NCBI RefSeq assembly: GCF_007565055.1
Contig: NC_044550.1
Coordinates: 84,444,033-84,508,032 of the forward strand
Source: Rhinopithecus roxellana
Lineage: Eukaryota > Chordata > Mammalia > Primates > Cercopithecidae
DNA: 64,000 nucleotides
Reading direction: 5' to 3'
The first letter of the stretch is position 1; the number at the start of each line of letters is the position of its first letter. A program made the translations under genes and the position numbers. Under the pieces are notes generated by a model, which was not told the origin of the DNA, searched no databases, and worked only from the letters and a program-made list of their open reading frames with translations. Positions 55,150-64,000 of the stretch are shown in pieces.

Positions 55150-55515
55150 TGCCCAGGAGCTCTCTCTGCCGCAGGAACTCAACAATCGGGAGGAAAATCC
55201 AGAAGGATAAGGCTGTCAGCACCCCTGTGAGCAGCCACAGCGGATGGAGTTTGGTGGTAAAGGCATTCACTTCCTGTCTCTCTGGTGATGATTTTGAGTG
55301 TGTTCTACAAAGTCTTTCAGATGGTCCCAGTAGGTTGGAGCCCAGTTGCCCTCAGTGGTAACCTACCCATTAATGTACCCTGTGTTGGTTTCCTTTCCTT
55401 CCCTACCTCACCTCCCCACTCCCCTTTCTATGATTCTTAGTCACCTCCCAAATAAACCTTCACATTTACATTCTTGTCTCATGGTCTGCTTCTGAGGGAA
55501 CTCAGACTAAAACAA
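55150..55515 (+). mobile_element. LTR-like element
   Basis: The block ends 'gagggaactcagactaaaaca' after an AATAAA ('cccaaataaaccttcac' at about 55449), which is the usual layout of a MaLR/ERVL LTR 3' end. The left edge and family are uncertain. Confidence 0.5.
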
Positions 55516-55619
55516 AATGCTGATTGAATTAAATCCTCAGTTGCAGGTGAGAGGTTCAGGGAGCATGCCAGATGCTGAAGGCACCAAGATGGATAGTGAT
55601 GGGCCTTCTTATTCAGCCC

Positions 55620-55800
55620 TTACTCAGCACTGCCTCTGGCTACGAAGCATTGAGCTCCTATCATATACCAGCCCCTGGGAGTCTCCGTTTACATGCATCT
55701 TGGCTAACCCTTTCCACCATCCTGCCTGGTAGCTATCATTATGCTCAAATTGCCAAGTGGGGAAATTCATGCTCAGAGGGTTTTCCAAAGTCACACAGTA
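55620..55800 (-). repeat. MIR relic, antisense
   Basis: Antisense MIR-like blocks: 'tgagctcctatcatatacca', 'gtggggaaattcatgctcag' and 'ttttccaaagtcacacagta'. Confidence 0.6.
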
Positions 55801-55816
55801 ATAGAAATGCCATCTT

Positions 55817-56101
55817 TGGATGGGGAGCAGTGCCTCACACCTGAAGTTTCAACACTTTGGGAGGCCAAAGTGGGCAGATTGCTCGAGCTTGGGAGTTTGA
55901 GACCAGCCTAGGCAACATGGCAAATTCCCATCCCTACAAAAAATACAAAAATTAGCTGGGTGTGGTGACATGTCTGTAGTCCCAGCTATTCAAGAGGCAG
56001 GATTGCTTGAGCCCAGGAGTTCAAGGCTTCAGTGAGCTGTGATCACACCACTGAACTCCAGCCTGGGTGACAGAGTGAGATTCTGTCTCAAGAAAAAGAA
56101 A
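55817..56101 (+). mobile_element. Alu SINE, old
   Basis: Sense Alu with duplications 'agaaatgccatctt' (55803-55816) and 'agaagtgccatcct' (56102-56115), matching at 12 of 14. Confidence 0.9.
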
Positions 56102-56115
56102 GAAGTGCCATCCTC

Positions 56116-56560
56116 CTGCAACACACCACCTCCCTGTGACCCACAGACAATAATACAACAGGCTTTAGGACACGACTCTCTTGAAGTCCTGAAGGGAGTT
56201 GAGAACACACAACAGTTATACATGAAAAATAACTAGTGACACAAGAGAGTAAGGGAAATGTGTGACAGGCAGTTCAGAGAAGAAGTCCTATGGGGTTAGA
56301 AGAGAGACAAGGGTCAACTGGGAATATTACAGAAATCTTCTCACGGGCGGCTGGACTTAGGCTGAGCCATAGTGAATGGATTAGATTCAAATGGGAGACT
56401 CAGGGAGGGGAGAGAGTGGTGAGTGAGAAGGATGAATAGGCACTGTGCAGAAGCAGCACTGGGCATGTTTGCTGTGACTGTAAGCAGAAAGATGGCCTGA
56501 GGACAGGAGAGAGGGGACCAGGCCATATTATAGAGGCCTAGGGATGCCAAGGGCTATTGT
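56116..56560. other. Intergenic, no gene seen
   Basis: This is unique-looking sequence. Frames on both strands have no family signal. Confidence 0.4.
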
Positions 56561-56561
56561 T

Positions 56562-56965
56562 TGAATATGTGTCCCCTCCAAAACTCATATTGAGATGTAA
56601 TCCAGTGTGGCAGGATTGAGAGGTGGGGCCTGTGGGAGGTGATTACATCATGGGGGCTCCATCCTTATGAAGGAATTAATCCATCCATGGATTAAGGGGT
56701 TAATGGATTAACGGGTTATCACGAGAGTGGACTCCTGACTTTATAAGAAGAGAAAGGCCTGAGCTAGCACGTTCATCCCCTTGCCAAGTGATGCCCTGCA
56801 CCACCTTGAGACTGCAGAGTCTTCATTAGCAAGAAGGCCCTCACCAGATGTAGTCCCCTGACCCTGACCTTCTCAGCTTCTATAATTGTAAGAAATAAAT
56901 TCTTTTTCTTCATAAATTACTCAGTTTCAGTTATTCTGTTATAAACATAAGAAAATTGATGAAGA
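56562..56965 (+). mobile_element. MLT1-type MaLR LTR
   Basis: From 'ctattgtttgaatatgtgtc' through 'agaaggccctcaccagatgt' to 'ataaattactcagtttcagt' and 'gttataaacataagaaaatt'. Confidence 0.8.
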
Positions 56966-57950
56966 CACCAGGTAAAAAATACGGAGTTCATCTGAATACA
57001 TATATGGAGCAAATGCAGGCTGTGAAAGTAGAAAATTGACATAATCAAAATAAGATTTTATCAGATTCATCTGGCAGTAGAGGGCAGGATTAGTTGAAGT
57101 GAAGAGACTAGTTAGTAGACTCCTGACAGGCTGTGCCTATGGTAATAAAGATCTCACCCAGAATAATGACCAGGAAGGTGTAAACTACATTACAAAGCAG
57201 GAGTTGTCAAATCTGAGTCACTGATGGGTCAGAGGGGAGAAAGAATAAAGAAAGCTCCTTTACTGTGCCTGGATAATGAGGAAAATGGAAACATTAACAA
57301 GAAACTAGAAAGTTGCACATAAGAAACTGACTAAAATAACTCTTAAGATACCATAATTTCTCTAACAATTATACATTGGGAAGATTTTTCTGAATGATAT
57401 GGAATTATGGAATGTTCCCCCTTGGTGGACAAAAGTAACTCAAACCTTTGGGTGAGGCACTCTCTCTTCTCCACTCTCCCCAGCCCTCTCCATGACCTTA
57501 TAGAACCAAAGCCAATGGTTACTGAGTGTAGAAGATATCTGCTGTTTCTGCCTGCTCAACATCCCCTCCCCCTGCACCTGGACACACCATTTGTATTTCT
57601 TGTAGAGATTGCATTCCATGCAGCACAGGTGCGGTTGGACCTATTCCACCCTGCCCCCATCAATGTCCTCCCACCCTTAGTCCAGCTACAAAAAAGGGCA
57701 CATAGCCCGGACCTGGCCAATTTGTTCACCCCATGCCATGTGCATAGCACAGTGATTCAGAAAAAGGACTGTGGCTGGAACCAAGCCAATCACTATCCAT
57801 GAAATTATTCTAGAGAAATAACAGGAAGCACTTCTTTCTGCTACAATTAAAGTCCATATTAGGAGGTAGGAGTTCAAAAGTAACACTGAAAGATTAAAGG
57901 ATGAGATGCAGACTAGGAAAGGGCCTGGCTGAAACTGGAGAAGAGAAATT
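56966..57950. other. Intergenic, no gene seen
   Basis: This is unique-looking sequence. The 131-codon frame at 57407-57802 lacks a family signal and is overlapped by an antisense frame. Confidence 0.4.
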
Positions 57951-58085
57951 CTCTCAGACCTGCCTCTCTGTAGACCAGTCTGTTCCACTGCAGGAAACCT
58001 AACTGCTGACAACCCCCAATTTGTCGTGGGTGTCAGGGAAATCTGAGACAACAAGTGTATCCAGCCACACTACGAACCCCTAGAC
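57951..58085 (+). repeat. Diverged local repeat, copy 1
   Basis: This contains 'gcaggaaacctaactgctga' and 'gggaaatctgagacaacaag'. Both blocks recur in 60175-60240 and 60750-60815, so this is an interspersed repeat family I cannot name. Confidence 0.5.
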
Positions 58086-58299
58086 CCAGCCACATCTGAA
58101 GTTAGTTGAGCTTCTGAACTTTCCAACTACGACAACAAATTTTTTTCTTAAAGAAAATAAAATACAGTTTTGATCACTTGCTACCAAAAAAGTGTAAGTA
58201 GCTAGCTTTACTAGCTTGTTATCAAAATGTGTTCTGCATGTGCCAACAGCTCAATCTTAAAAATCACATTACTGAAGTTCTTCCTTCCTTGACCACCCC

Positions 58300-58655
58300 A
58301 AGTGTGTTACTCCTCCCCTCTCTCTGCCTTCCATGCCTAGTTTCTTTGCAGTTACCATGAATAACTTGTAAAATGTTGCTCTAGTTGCACACCCTCCTGT
58401 GTGAGGTCACTAACAAAGGAAGATCTCCAAAACAGCTTCCAGAAAAGGAAAGCAACAAATGGGCAAGCCCAGATGACAGTCTCAGTCCCAGCTAATATCT
58501 TTATTGCATCCCAGTAAATACCTGAGCAGAGAAGCCAGCCATGCCATGCCCCAACATCTGACCTACAGAAACTGTTAGATAATAAATATGGGTTATTTTA
58601 ATCCATTAAGTTTCTGGTAATTTGTGACTTAGCAATAGAAAACTTATAGAGGACA
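58300..58655 (+). mobile_element. MLT1-type LTR 3' part
   Basis: The end 'gttagataataaatatgggt', 'ttaatccattaagtttctgg' and 'gacttagcaatagaaaactt' is a typical MLT1 LTR terminus. The left edge is vague. Confidence 0.6.
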
Positions 58656-58998
58656 GATGCAACAACTTATCCCTCACCTCAGAAGGGATATTTTCACATG
58701 CCCAAAATGAGTAGGCTCTTAGAAAATTGGATGGAGACATATTGGCAGATTCCAATGAAGTTGGGGACCTGAACCTCTAAATTTGGTTGAGGCTTCTTTG
58801 TCAAGAGAAGCAGCTCTTCCAAGTGTGTTTAAGGAAGTTAGTATACCTTGGTCTGAAGAACTTTCCTGGAATAGTGCAGAGGAAGGTATCAAAGCCTTAG
58901 GAAGATTGGACTTGGAGCTCCATCCTCAGACACAAAGACAAAAGCCTTTAAAGACACTATTGCACCAGCTATTCCAATCACATCAGGTTAAATCTCTG
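58656..58998. other. Intergenic, no gene seen
   Basis: This is unique-looking sequence; the frame 58783-59007 runs into the microsatellite. Confidence 0.4.
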
Positions 58999-59000
58999 TT

Positions 59001-59074
59001 AAAATAAAATAAAATAAAATAAAATAAAATAAAATAAAATAAAATAAAATAAAATAAAATAAAATAAAATAAAA
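59001..59074 (+). repeat. (AAAAT)n microsatellite
   Basis: About 14 perfect pentamer units with no interruption, so probably variable in length between individuals. Followed by a short TG/CA-rich stretch. Confidence 0.97.
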
Positions 59075-59383
59075 AACAATGTGAGTGTGTGTGCACGCAC
59101 ATGCACACATTTCCTGGTGATTCTGGTCCTCTGGCTCAATCTATAGTGATAAAGTTGAGGTCATGGTCACTAATCCAAGTTCAAGGTACATCCTTCTTAT
59201 CTCAAGGCTTGATGTTCTCATAATGTACCTTCCTTAAAGTGCCATTTTCTACCTGCCTGGGAAAGGCAGAAGTCACACCTATCTTTCTCAATTGGGTTCA
59301 AGAATTTCAGGCCATAATAGGCAATTTTAATAAAATCATCATGAGTTATCATCAATCGGTCCTTTATATATATAAAGAATGTT
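59075..59383. other. Intergenic, no gene seen
   Basis: This is unique-looking sequence. Confidence 0.4.
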
Positions 59384-59690
59384 GGCCGGGCGCAGTGGCT
59401 CATGTCTGTAATCCCAGCACTTTGGGAGGCCAGGGTGGGTGGATCACGAAGTCAGGAGTTCAAGACCAGCCTGGCCAAGATGGTGAAACCCCGTCTCTAC
59501 TAAAAATACAAAAATTAGCCGGGCATGGTGGCAGGCACCTGTAATCCCAGCTACTTGGGAGGTTGAGGCAGAGAATTGCTTGAACCTGGGAGGCGGAGGT
59601 TGCAGTGAGCCAAGATTGCACCACTGCACTCCAGCCTGGGAGACAGAGTGAGACTCTATCTCAAAAAAATATATATATATATATATTGCA
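59384..59690 (+). mobile_element. Alu SINE
   Basis: Sense AluS/Y-like copy from 'ggccgggcgcagtggctcat' to an A tail that has become (TA)n. Confidence 0.95.
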
Positions 59691-59728
59691 AGAAAATCTA
59701 AAATTTGTCTCCTTTAAAAACATTGCAT

Positions 59729-59850
59729 AAAGCCAAGTGCAGTGGCATGCACCTGTAGTCCCAACTACTTTGGAGGCTGAGGTGGGAGGATCTCATGAGC
59801 CCAGAAGTTCAAGGCCAGCCTGAGAAACATAGCAAGCCCTGTCTCAAAAA
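59729..59850 (+). mobile_element. Alu monomer-like fragment
   Basis: A single sense arm ('gccaagtgcagtggcatgca' to 'agccctgtctcaaaaag'), internally shortened. Confidence 0.8.
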
Positions 59851-61694
59851 GATTATCATTATTATTATTACATATTTTCTCAAAGTATTGTCTTGATATT
59901 TCCCTTTGTTTTGTGCCCTTTTGTTTAAGAATGCAAAATATCTAGGAAAAGATGATTGCTATCATTTCGGCTTTTGAAAGAAACATAAACTAGCTATAGC
60001 AGTTAGGGTAAAATCCGAGAAGCAGAGCCACTAGAGTATTATGGGAATAAAAGATTTATTATAGGAATTAGATCTCACACAAATGTGAGAGCAGCTGAGA
60101 AAGTGAAAGTCAGAGAATTTAAGGAAGAGTCATAAATGAATCCTCTGAAAGCACTGGCATGAGTAGGTAAGCTGGAGCTTGCAGGGAAATCTGAGACACC
60201 AAATATACCCAGCCACTTCAGTGAGATTGCAAAGCGGGAGCTCTCAGAGAGGTCTATGGGAAGATGTTCCCTTTATGTAGCTACCACCTCTATGGGTTTG
60301 CAGCCAAGCACCTGGGTAAGGGGGAGAAGGGAGTGAGTCTGCTTTTGGTGAGTTGTGCTGGCAGTCAGGAAGCCAAGCTGGACAGTGTGGAGGAGAGGAA
60401 GAATAAGCGGGGACCCAGACACCTCTGTGTCTATCTGATGATGACGACCTTCCAAGAATAATGGTCTTTGCTTCCTTTCCACCTTCCAAATCTCGTGCAT
60501 CTTCCTCTATGGCCAACTCTAACCCAGAATTATGCATGAAATGTAATTCCCAGCTTAACCCACCTGCCATGGTGTAATCCAGCACAATGACTAAGCAAAA
60601 GACGAATTTGTTATTAGAGTACTGGGGCTCCTCACAGAACTGAGGACAGGAATGAGACTGGATCTCAGAACGACTGGAAACAAGAGTTCAGATACCAACA
60701 AGCTCTCAGGGTATCTTGCCTCTCTTGCTGCTCTCAAGTTACCTGCTTGTTTACCTGCCTCCCTTTAGACTGGCCTGTTTCATGGCAGGAAACCTAACTG
60801 CTGACAACTCCTAAGCATGATTCCTTGCAGCTTCTTCAGACGTGTCAAGGGAAGAGAGACTCAGCTCTGTCTCTTCATGCCCAGTCCAATAAATTCTGAG
60901 AAGGGACTCATTGGTCAGAGGACTGGGTCACATGGTATCACAGCTGCTCCTGCTACGCCATTGTGGATAGGGAAGGGGAGAACGGTTTTCAGAAGAAAGT
61001 AAATGTGGAGCAAAGCAGCTCCATCGGCGTCCACTGCAGGTGGTAAGGTAACATTATACCTCACCTAAGTCCCAAAACTAGCTATAGTAAAATTGGCCTG
61101 GCTCCAAAGAGGGCTCCTTGACTTCCAGTGTTCCAAGGGGCTCCCATCACTCTGTTTGTCATTATGCCATGGGCTTTCCCCCAATACTGCATATCAACAA
61201 AATTCCCATGCTATACTCTACCATGGCCTTTCTCATTTCACAGGTGACAGAGACACAAAATGACCACCAATCTACACACCTGGAAACAACTCTGCCTCCT
61301 GGCACAGTGCTTTTTCCTTATTACACACCACTTTGCATCCTTGATCATCCACTGCAGTAAATATGATAAAAAGATACTTTTAATTTCTTTCTCATAGAAA
61401 AAGCATAATGTGTTCACTGTGGAATACATTTAGTTTAGCGTAATCAAAGCTAAAATTTGTATGTGTTATAGTCATGTAAATTGCTATTGACACTACTTCA
61501 GATTTGAGAACTTCTACCAGAAAGGTCAAAGCAAAATGGAACAACAGCTTGGAAGCTCATTACTGTCCTCACAGAATTTCATTATTGACAACTAATACAT
61601 ATTGAGCATGCTATTACAAGACACCGTACCAGGCATAATGAATAGATGTAAGTGTGTAAGACATAGTCCCAGCCTTTTAAAATCTGCCTGAGTG
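59851..61694. other. Intergenic, includes unassigned repeat copies and an L2 piece
   Basis: Blocks at 60175-60240 and 60750-60815 match the local repeat at 57951. The 61590-61678 stretch resembles L2. Frames (for example 60244-60585, minus) have no family signal. No gene is seen. Confidence 0.4.
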
Positions 61695-61994
61695 GGCTGG
61701 GCGTGGTGGCTCACGCCTGTAATCCCAGCACTTTAGGAAACTAATGTAGGTGGATTAATTGAGGTCAGACGTTCAAGACCAGCCTGGCCAACATGGTAAA
61801 ACCCCGTCTCTACTTAGAAATTACAAAAATTAGCTGGGTGTGGTGGCAGATACCTATAATCCCCAGCCACTTGGGAGGCTGAGGTGAGAGGATTGCTTGA
61901 ACCTGGGAGGTGGAAGTCGCAATGAGCTGACATCGTACCACTGCACTCCAGCCTGGGTGATAGAGCAAGACTCCATCTCAAAAAAAAAAAAAAA
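61695..61994 (+). mobile_element. Alu SINE
   Basis: Sense Alu with duplications 'aaaatctgcctgagtg' (61679-61694) and 'aaaatctggttgagtg' (61995-62010), matching at 14 of 16. Confidence 0.94.
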
Positions 61995-62010
61995 AAAATC
62001 TGGTTGAGTG

Positions 62011-62965
62011 GATGGAACACAGACATAGACTACAGCCAACCATTTATGGTAGCCTATGAATGAATGAATACCCTAAATGAATGATACAGAGTAGGAAGTA
62101 ATCTCTGGGGACTGCAACAGTCAGAAAATGTATGATGGAGGAGGTAGGAATCAAAGCCTGGATTTTATTTATTCCTTCAATCATTCAATCATTTGCTCAT
62201 TCATTCAACAGTTCAGTTGGGCATCATGCTTAATGCATGTAAGAGTAAATGGGCAATGGTGTACGCCCGGGATAAGAGCCATAAGAGTTATGGGAGATAA
62301 TACGATTCCAAGATAGTACAATTCAAATGTGCAGTGTACTCTACTCTTGCATCCACCTGTCACTTGTTGAGTGTCTCTTACCTGCTAAGAACTCTGCTAG
62401 ATCCCTAAATGAAGTAAAAGTCTGGTCTGCAAAGACTCACAAAACATTTAAATAATGTCTTTGTAAGAAGAAATGCCCAAATAGTCCTTGTTGTGTAAAC
62501 AAGAGGACTTTGTATCACACAGTGTAGGCTCAAAGAAATGGTACAAGGGGAACACGATGCATGCATACTCAGGATTCTTGTCGTCCAACTCTCAGAAAGA
62601 ATATAACTGGATACACCATGGTTGTGCTCCAGGAGAGGGCCACAGGTCCCCTGCCACTTTGCATTCTTACAGAAGCATTAAGAGGGGCAGGGATCACTCA
62701 AACAATTTGGGCAATCCAGCCTAGCTAGTACAAGAAAAAAACATCCTTTCTCAGATGTTAATTTGCATATCAGTCCTGGGTTCAGCTAGAGGTCTTGAAA
62801 CCTATACCCCTCCCTGCTCAGCCACCTTGTTGCCCTGTTGAGGGAGAGCCACTGTGCTCATCCAGAAACAAAATAGTTTAAGTCTTCTCAGAAATGTAAG
62901 GTGAGATGGGAAGATAGACTCAGAGATGGAAGTTGGATAAGTGAGGGGAATGGGGTTGGGCACTT
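62011..62965. other. Intergenic, L2-like start, no gene seen
   Basis: The stretch 62165-62290 ('ttcattcaacagttcagttg') resembles L2. The rest is unique-looking. Confidence 0.4.
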
Positions 62966-63180
62966 TTTTTTTTAAGACAAGCTCTCTCTGTGTCACCCAG
63001 GCTGAAGTGCAGTAGTGCTATCATGGGTCACTGCAGCCTCGACTTCCTAGGCCCAAGCAATCCTCCCGCCTCAGCCTTCCAAGTAGCTGGGGCTATAGGT
63101 GCATGCCACCACACCCAGCTAATGTATTTTTTTCATTTTTTGTAAAGATGGCGGGGGGGTCTCCCTGTGTTGCCCAGGCT
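62966..63180 (-). mobile_element. Alu SINE, antisense, 5'-truncated
   Basis: T-run then antisense Alu, ending at 'gtgttgcccaggctta' in mid-element. Confidence 0.9.
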
Positions 63181-63194
63181 TATTTCCAAAGACT

Positions 63195-63494
63195 TTTTTT
63201 GTTTCTAAGACTGGGTCTCGCTCTTTTGCCTAGGCTGGAGTGCAGTGATGCAATGTAGCTCACTGCAGCCTTGAACTTCTGGGCTCAAGCAATCCTCCCA
63301 CCTTAGCCTCCTGAGTAGTCAGGACCACAGGCATGCACCACCACGACTGCCTAATTTTTTTTTTCTTTTTTTTTTAGAGACAGGGTCTCGCTATGTTGCC
63401 CAAGCTGTTTTCAATCTCCTAGGCTCAAGTGATCCTCCTGCCTTAGCCTCCTAAAGTGCTAGGATTACGGGCATGAGCTACCATGTCCGGCTGG
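63195..63494 (-). mobile_element. Alu SINE, antisense
   Basis: Full-length antisense AluJ/S from 'ctaagactgggtctcgctct' to 'gagctaccatgtccggct', 15 bases after the previous Alu. Confidence 0.92.
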
Positions 63495-63539
63495 GCATTC
63501 TAAACAAGGGGCTGGCATAGGCAGAGGTGCAGAGCCAAG

Positions 63540-63640
63540 AAAAAGGATGTCTAGTTCCCCACAGTAACTTAAGTGCTCAGTATAGTGCTGAGCAATAGTG
63601 GGTGCTCAGTAAATATTTTGTTGGATGGCTGAAAGACATT
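63540..63640 (+). repeat. L2 LINE 3' fragment
   Basis: 'agtgctgagcaatagtgggt' and 'gctcagtaaatattttgttg' are the usual L2 3' end. Confidence 0.65.
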
Positions 63641-64000
63641 CAGGCCACCTGCATGCCTAGGGCCTCTCAAACTTGGTGCATAAAAGGAGTAGCAGTGTCT
63701 TAGGGAATATCCAGAGCACCAAGACAAAAATGGCCACAGTTTTACCAGATTTATTGGTAAGTAAATTAAAACTCTAAACAATATGTTTGTTTTAATCTTA
63801 CATGTTATATATGAGTGCATGGGTATACACATGCACGTAAATTGCAAAGTTCCAATAAATTCTTCAAATAAAATATAAGATTTGAGATAAATTTGTCTTT
63901 TGTGGTACCTCCCAGCAATACTCAGACCCCTGGGAAACAGGTATTCAATCTTCTCTGCCATTAGGGATATAAAAGTGCAAAAGCTTGAAAAGTAGTACTA
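63641..64000. other. Intergenic, no gene seen
   Basis: This is AT-rich unique-looking sequence to the window edge. The minus-strand frame 63569-63961 has no family signal. Confidence 0.4.

Noticed and set aside
57407..57802. 131-codon plus-strand ORF in unique sequence
   Set aside because: Proline/leucine-rich by composition, with no family signal or splice sites, and overlapped by antisense frames.

Overview
This is primate nuclear DNA, most likely from an Old World monkey (macaque, baboon or a relative). Two observations support this. The first 3 kb carry the last coding exon and 3' UTR of EDNRA, the endothelin A receptor. The youngest Alu copies (15770, 21674, 40820) carry the variant that I associate with cercopithecid AluY lineages: 'ggctcaagcctg' near the start and 'gctgagatcyggccactg' near the end. 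The full-length L1 has a matching non-human L1PA-type sequence. EDNRA lies on human chromosome 4q31; the chromosome and species here are inferred, not proven.

Layout. 1-982: end of the last EDNRA intron, with two MIR relics. 983-1123: final EDNRA coding exon on the + strand. 1124 to about 3015: 3' UTR with an AATAAA at 2993. From there to 64000 I find no further host protein-coding exon, tRNA, rRNA or CRISPR array. It is intergenic DNA filled by layers of transposable elements: about 30 Alus, five L1 pieces of different ages, MaLR/ERVL-type LTR elements, an antisense class I ERV pol relic, L2 and MIR fossils, and several microsatellites. About 46.9-51.5 kb is nearly free of primate repeats and is the best place to look for conserved non-coding DNA.

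The most notable item is the L1 at 26854-32967. It has a full-length 5' UTR, an uninterrupted 338-codon ORF1, an uninterrupted 1275-codon ORF2 with the endonuclease and reverse-transcriptase catalytic residues in place, and exact 16-bp target-site duplications. It looks young and its proteins look capable of function, but its 3' UTR stops about 90 bp early in an unusual two-part A-rich tail.

Other layered structures can be read directly. A 5'-truncated L1PA is joined to the 3' end of a much older L1, and one 18-bp duplication brackets the pair, as expected for an L1-driven 3' transduction. A complete MaLR provirus (10217-12582) sits inside an older antisense MaLR LTR that still has its 5-bp duplication. 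A second, antisense MaLR-like provirus (43690-46360) is bounded by two unlike LTRs. The only genes working together here are the two L1 ORFs, which act in cis on their own RNA. Subfamily names were assigned by eye and need RepeatMasker for confirmation.
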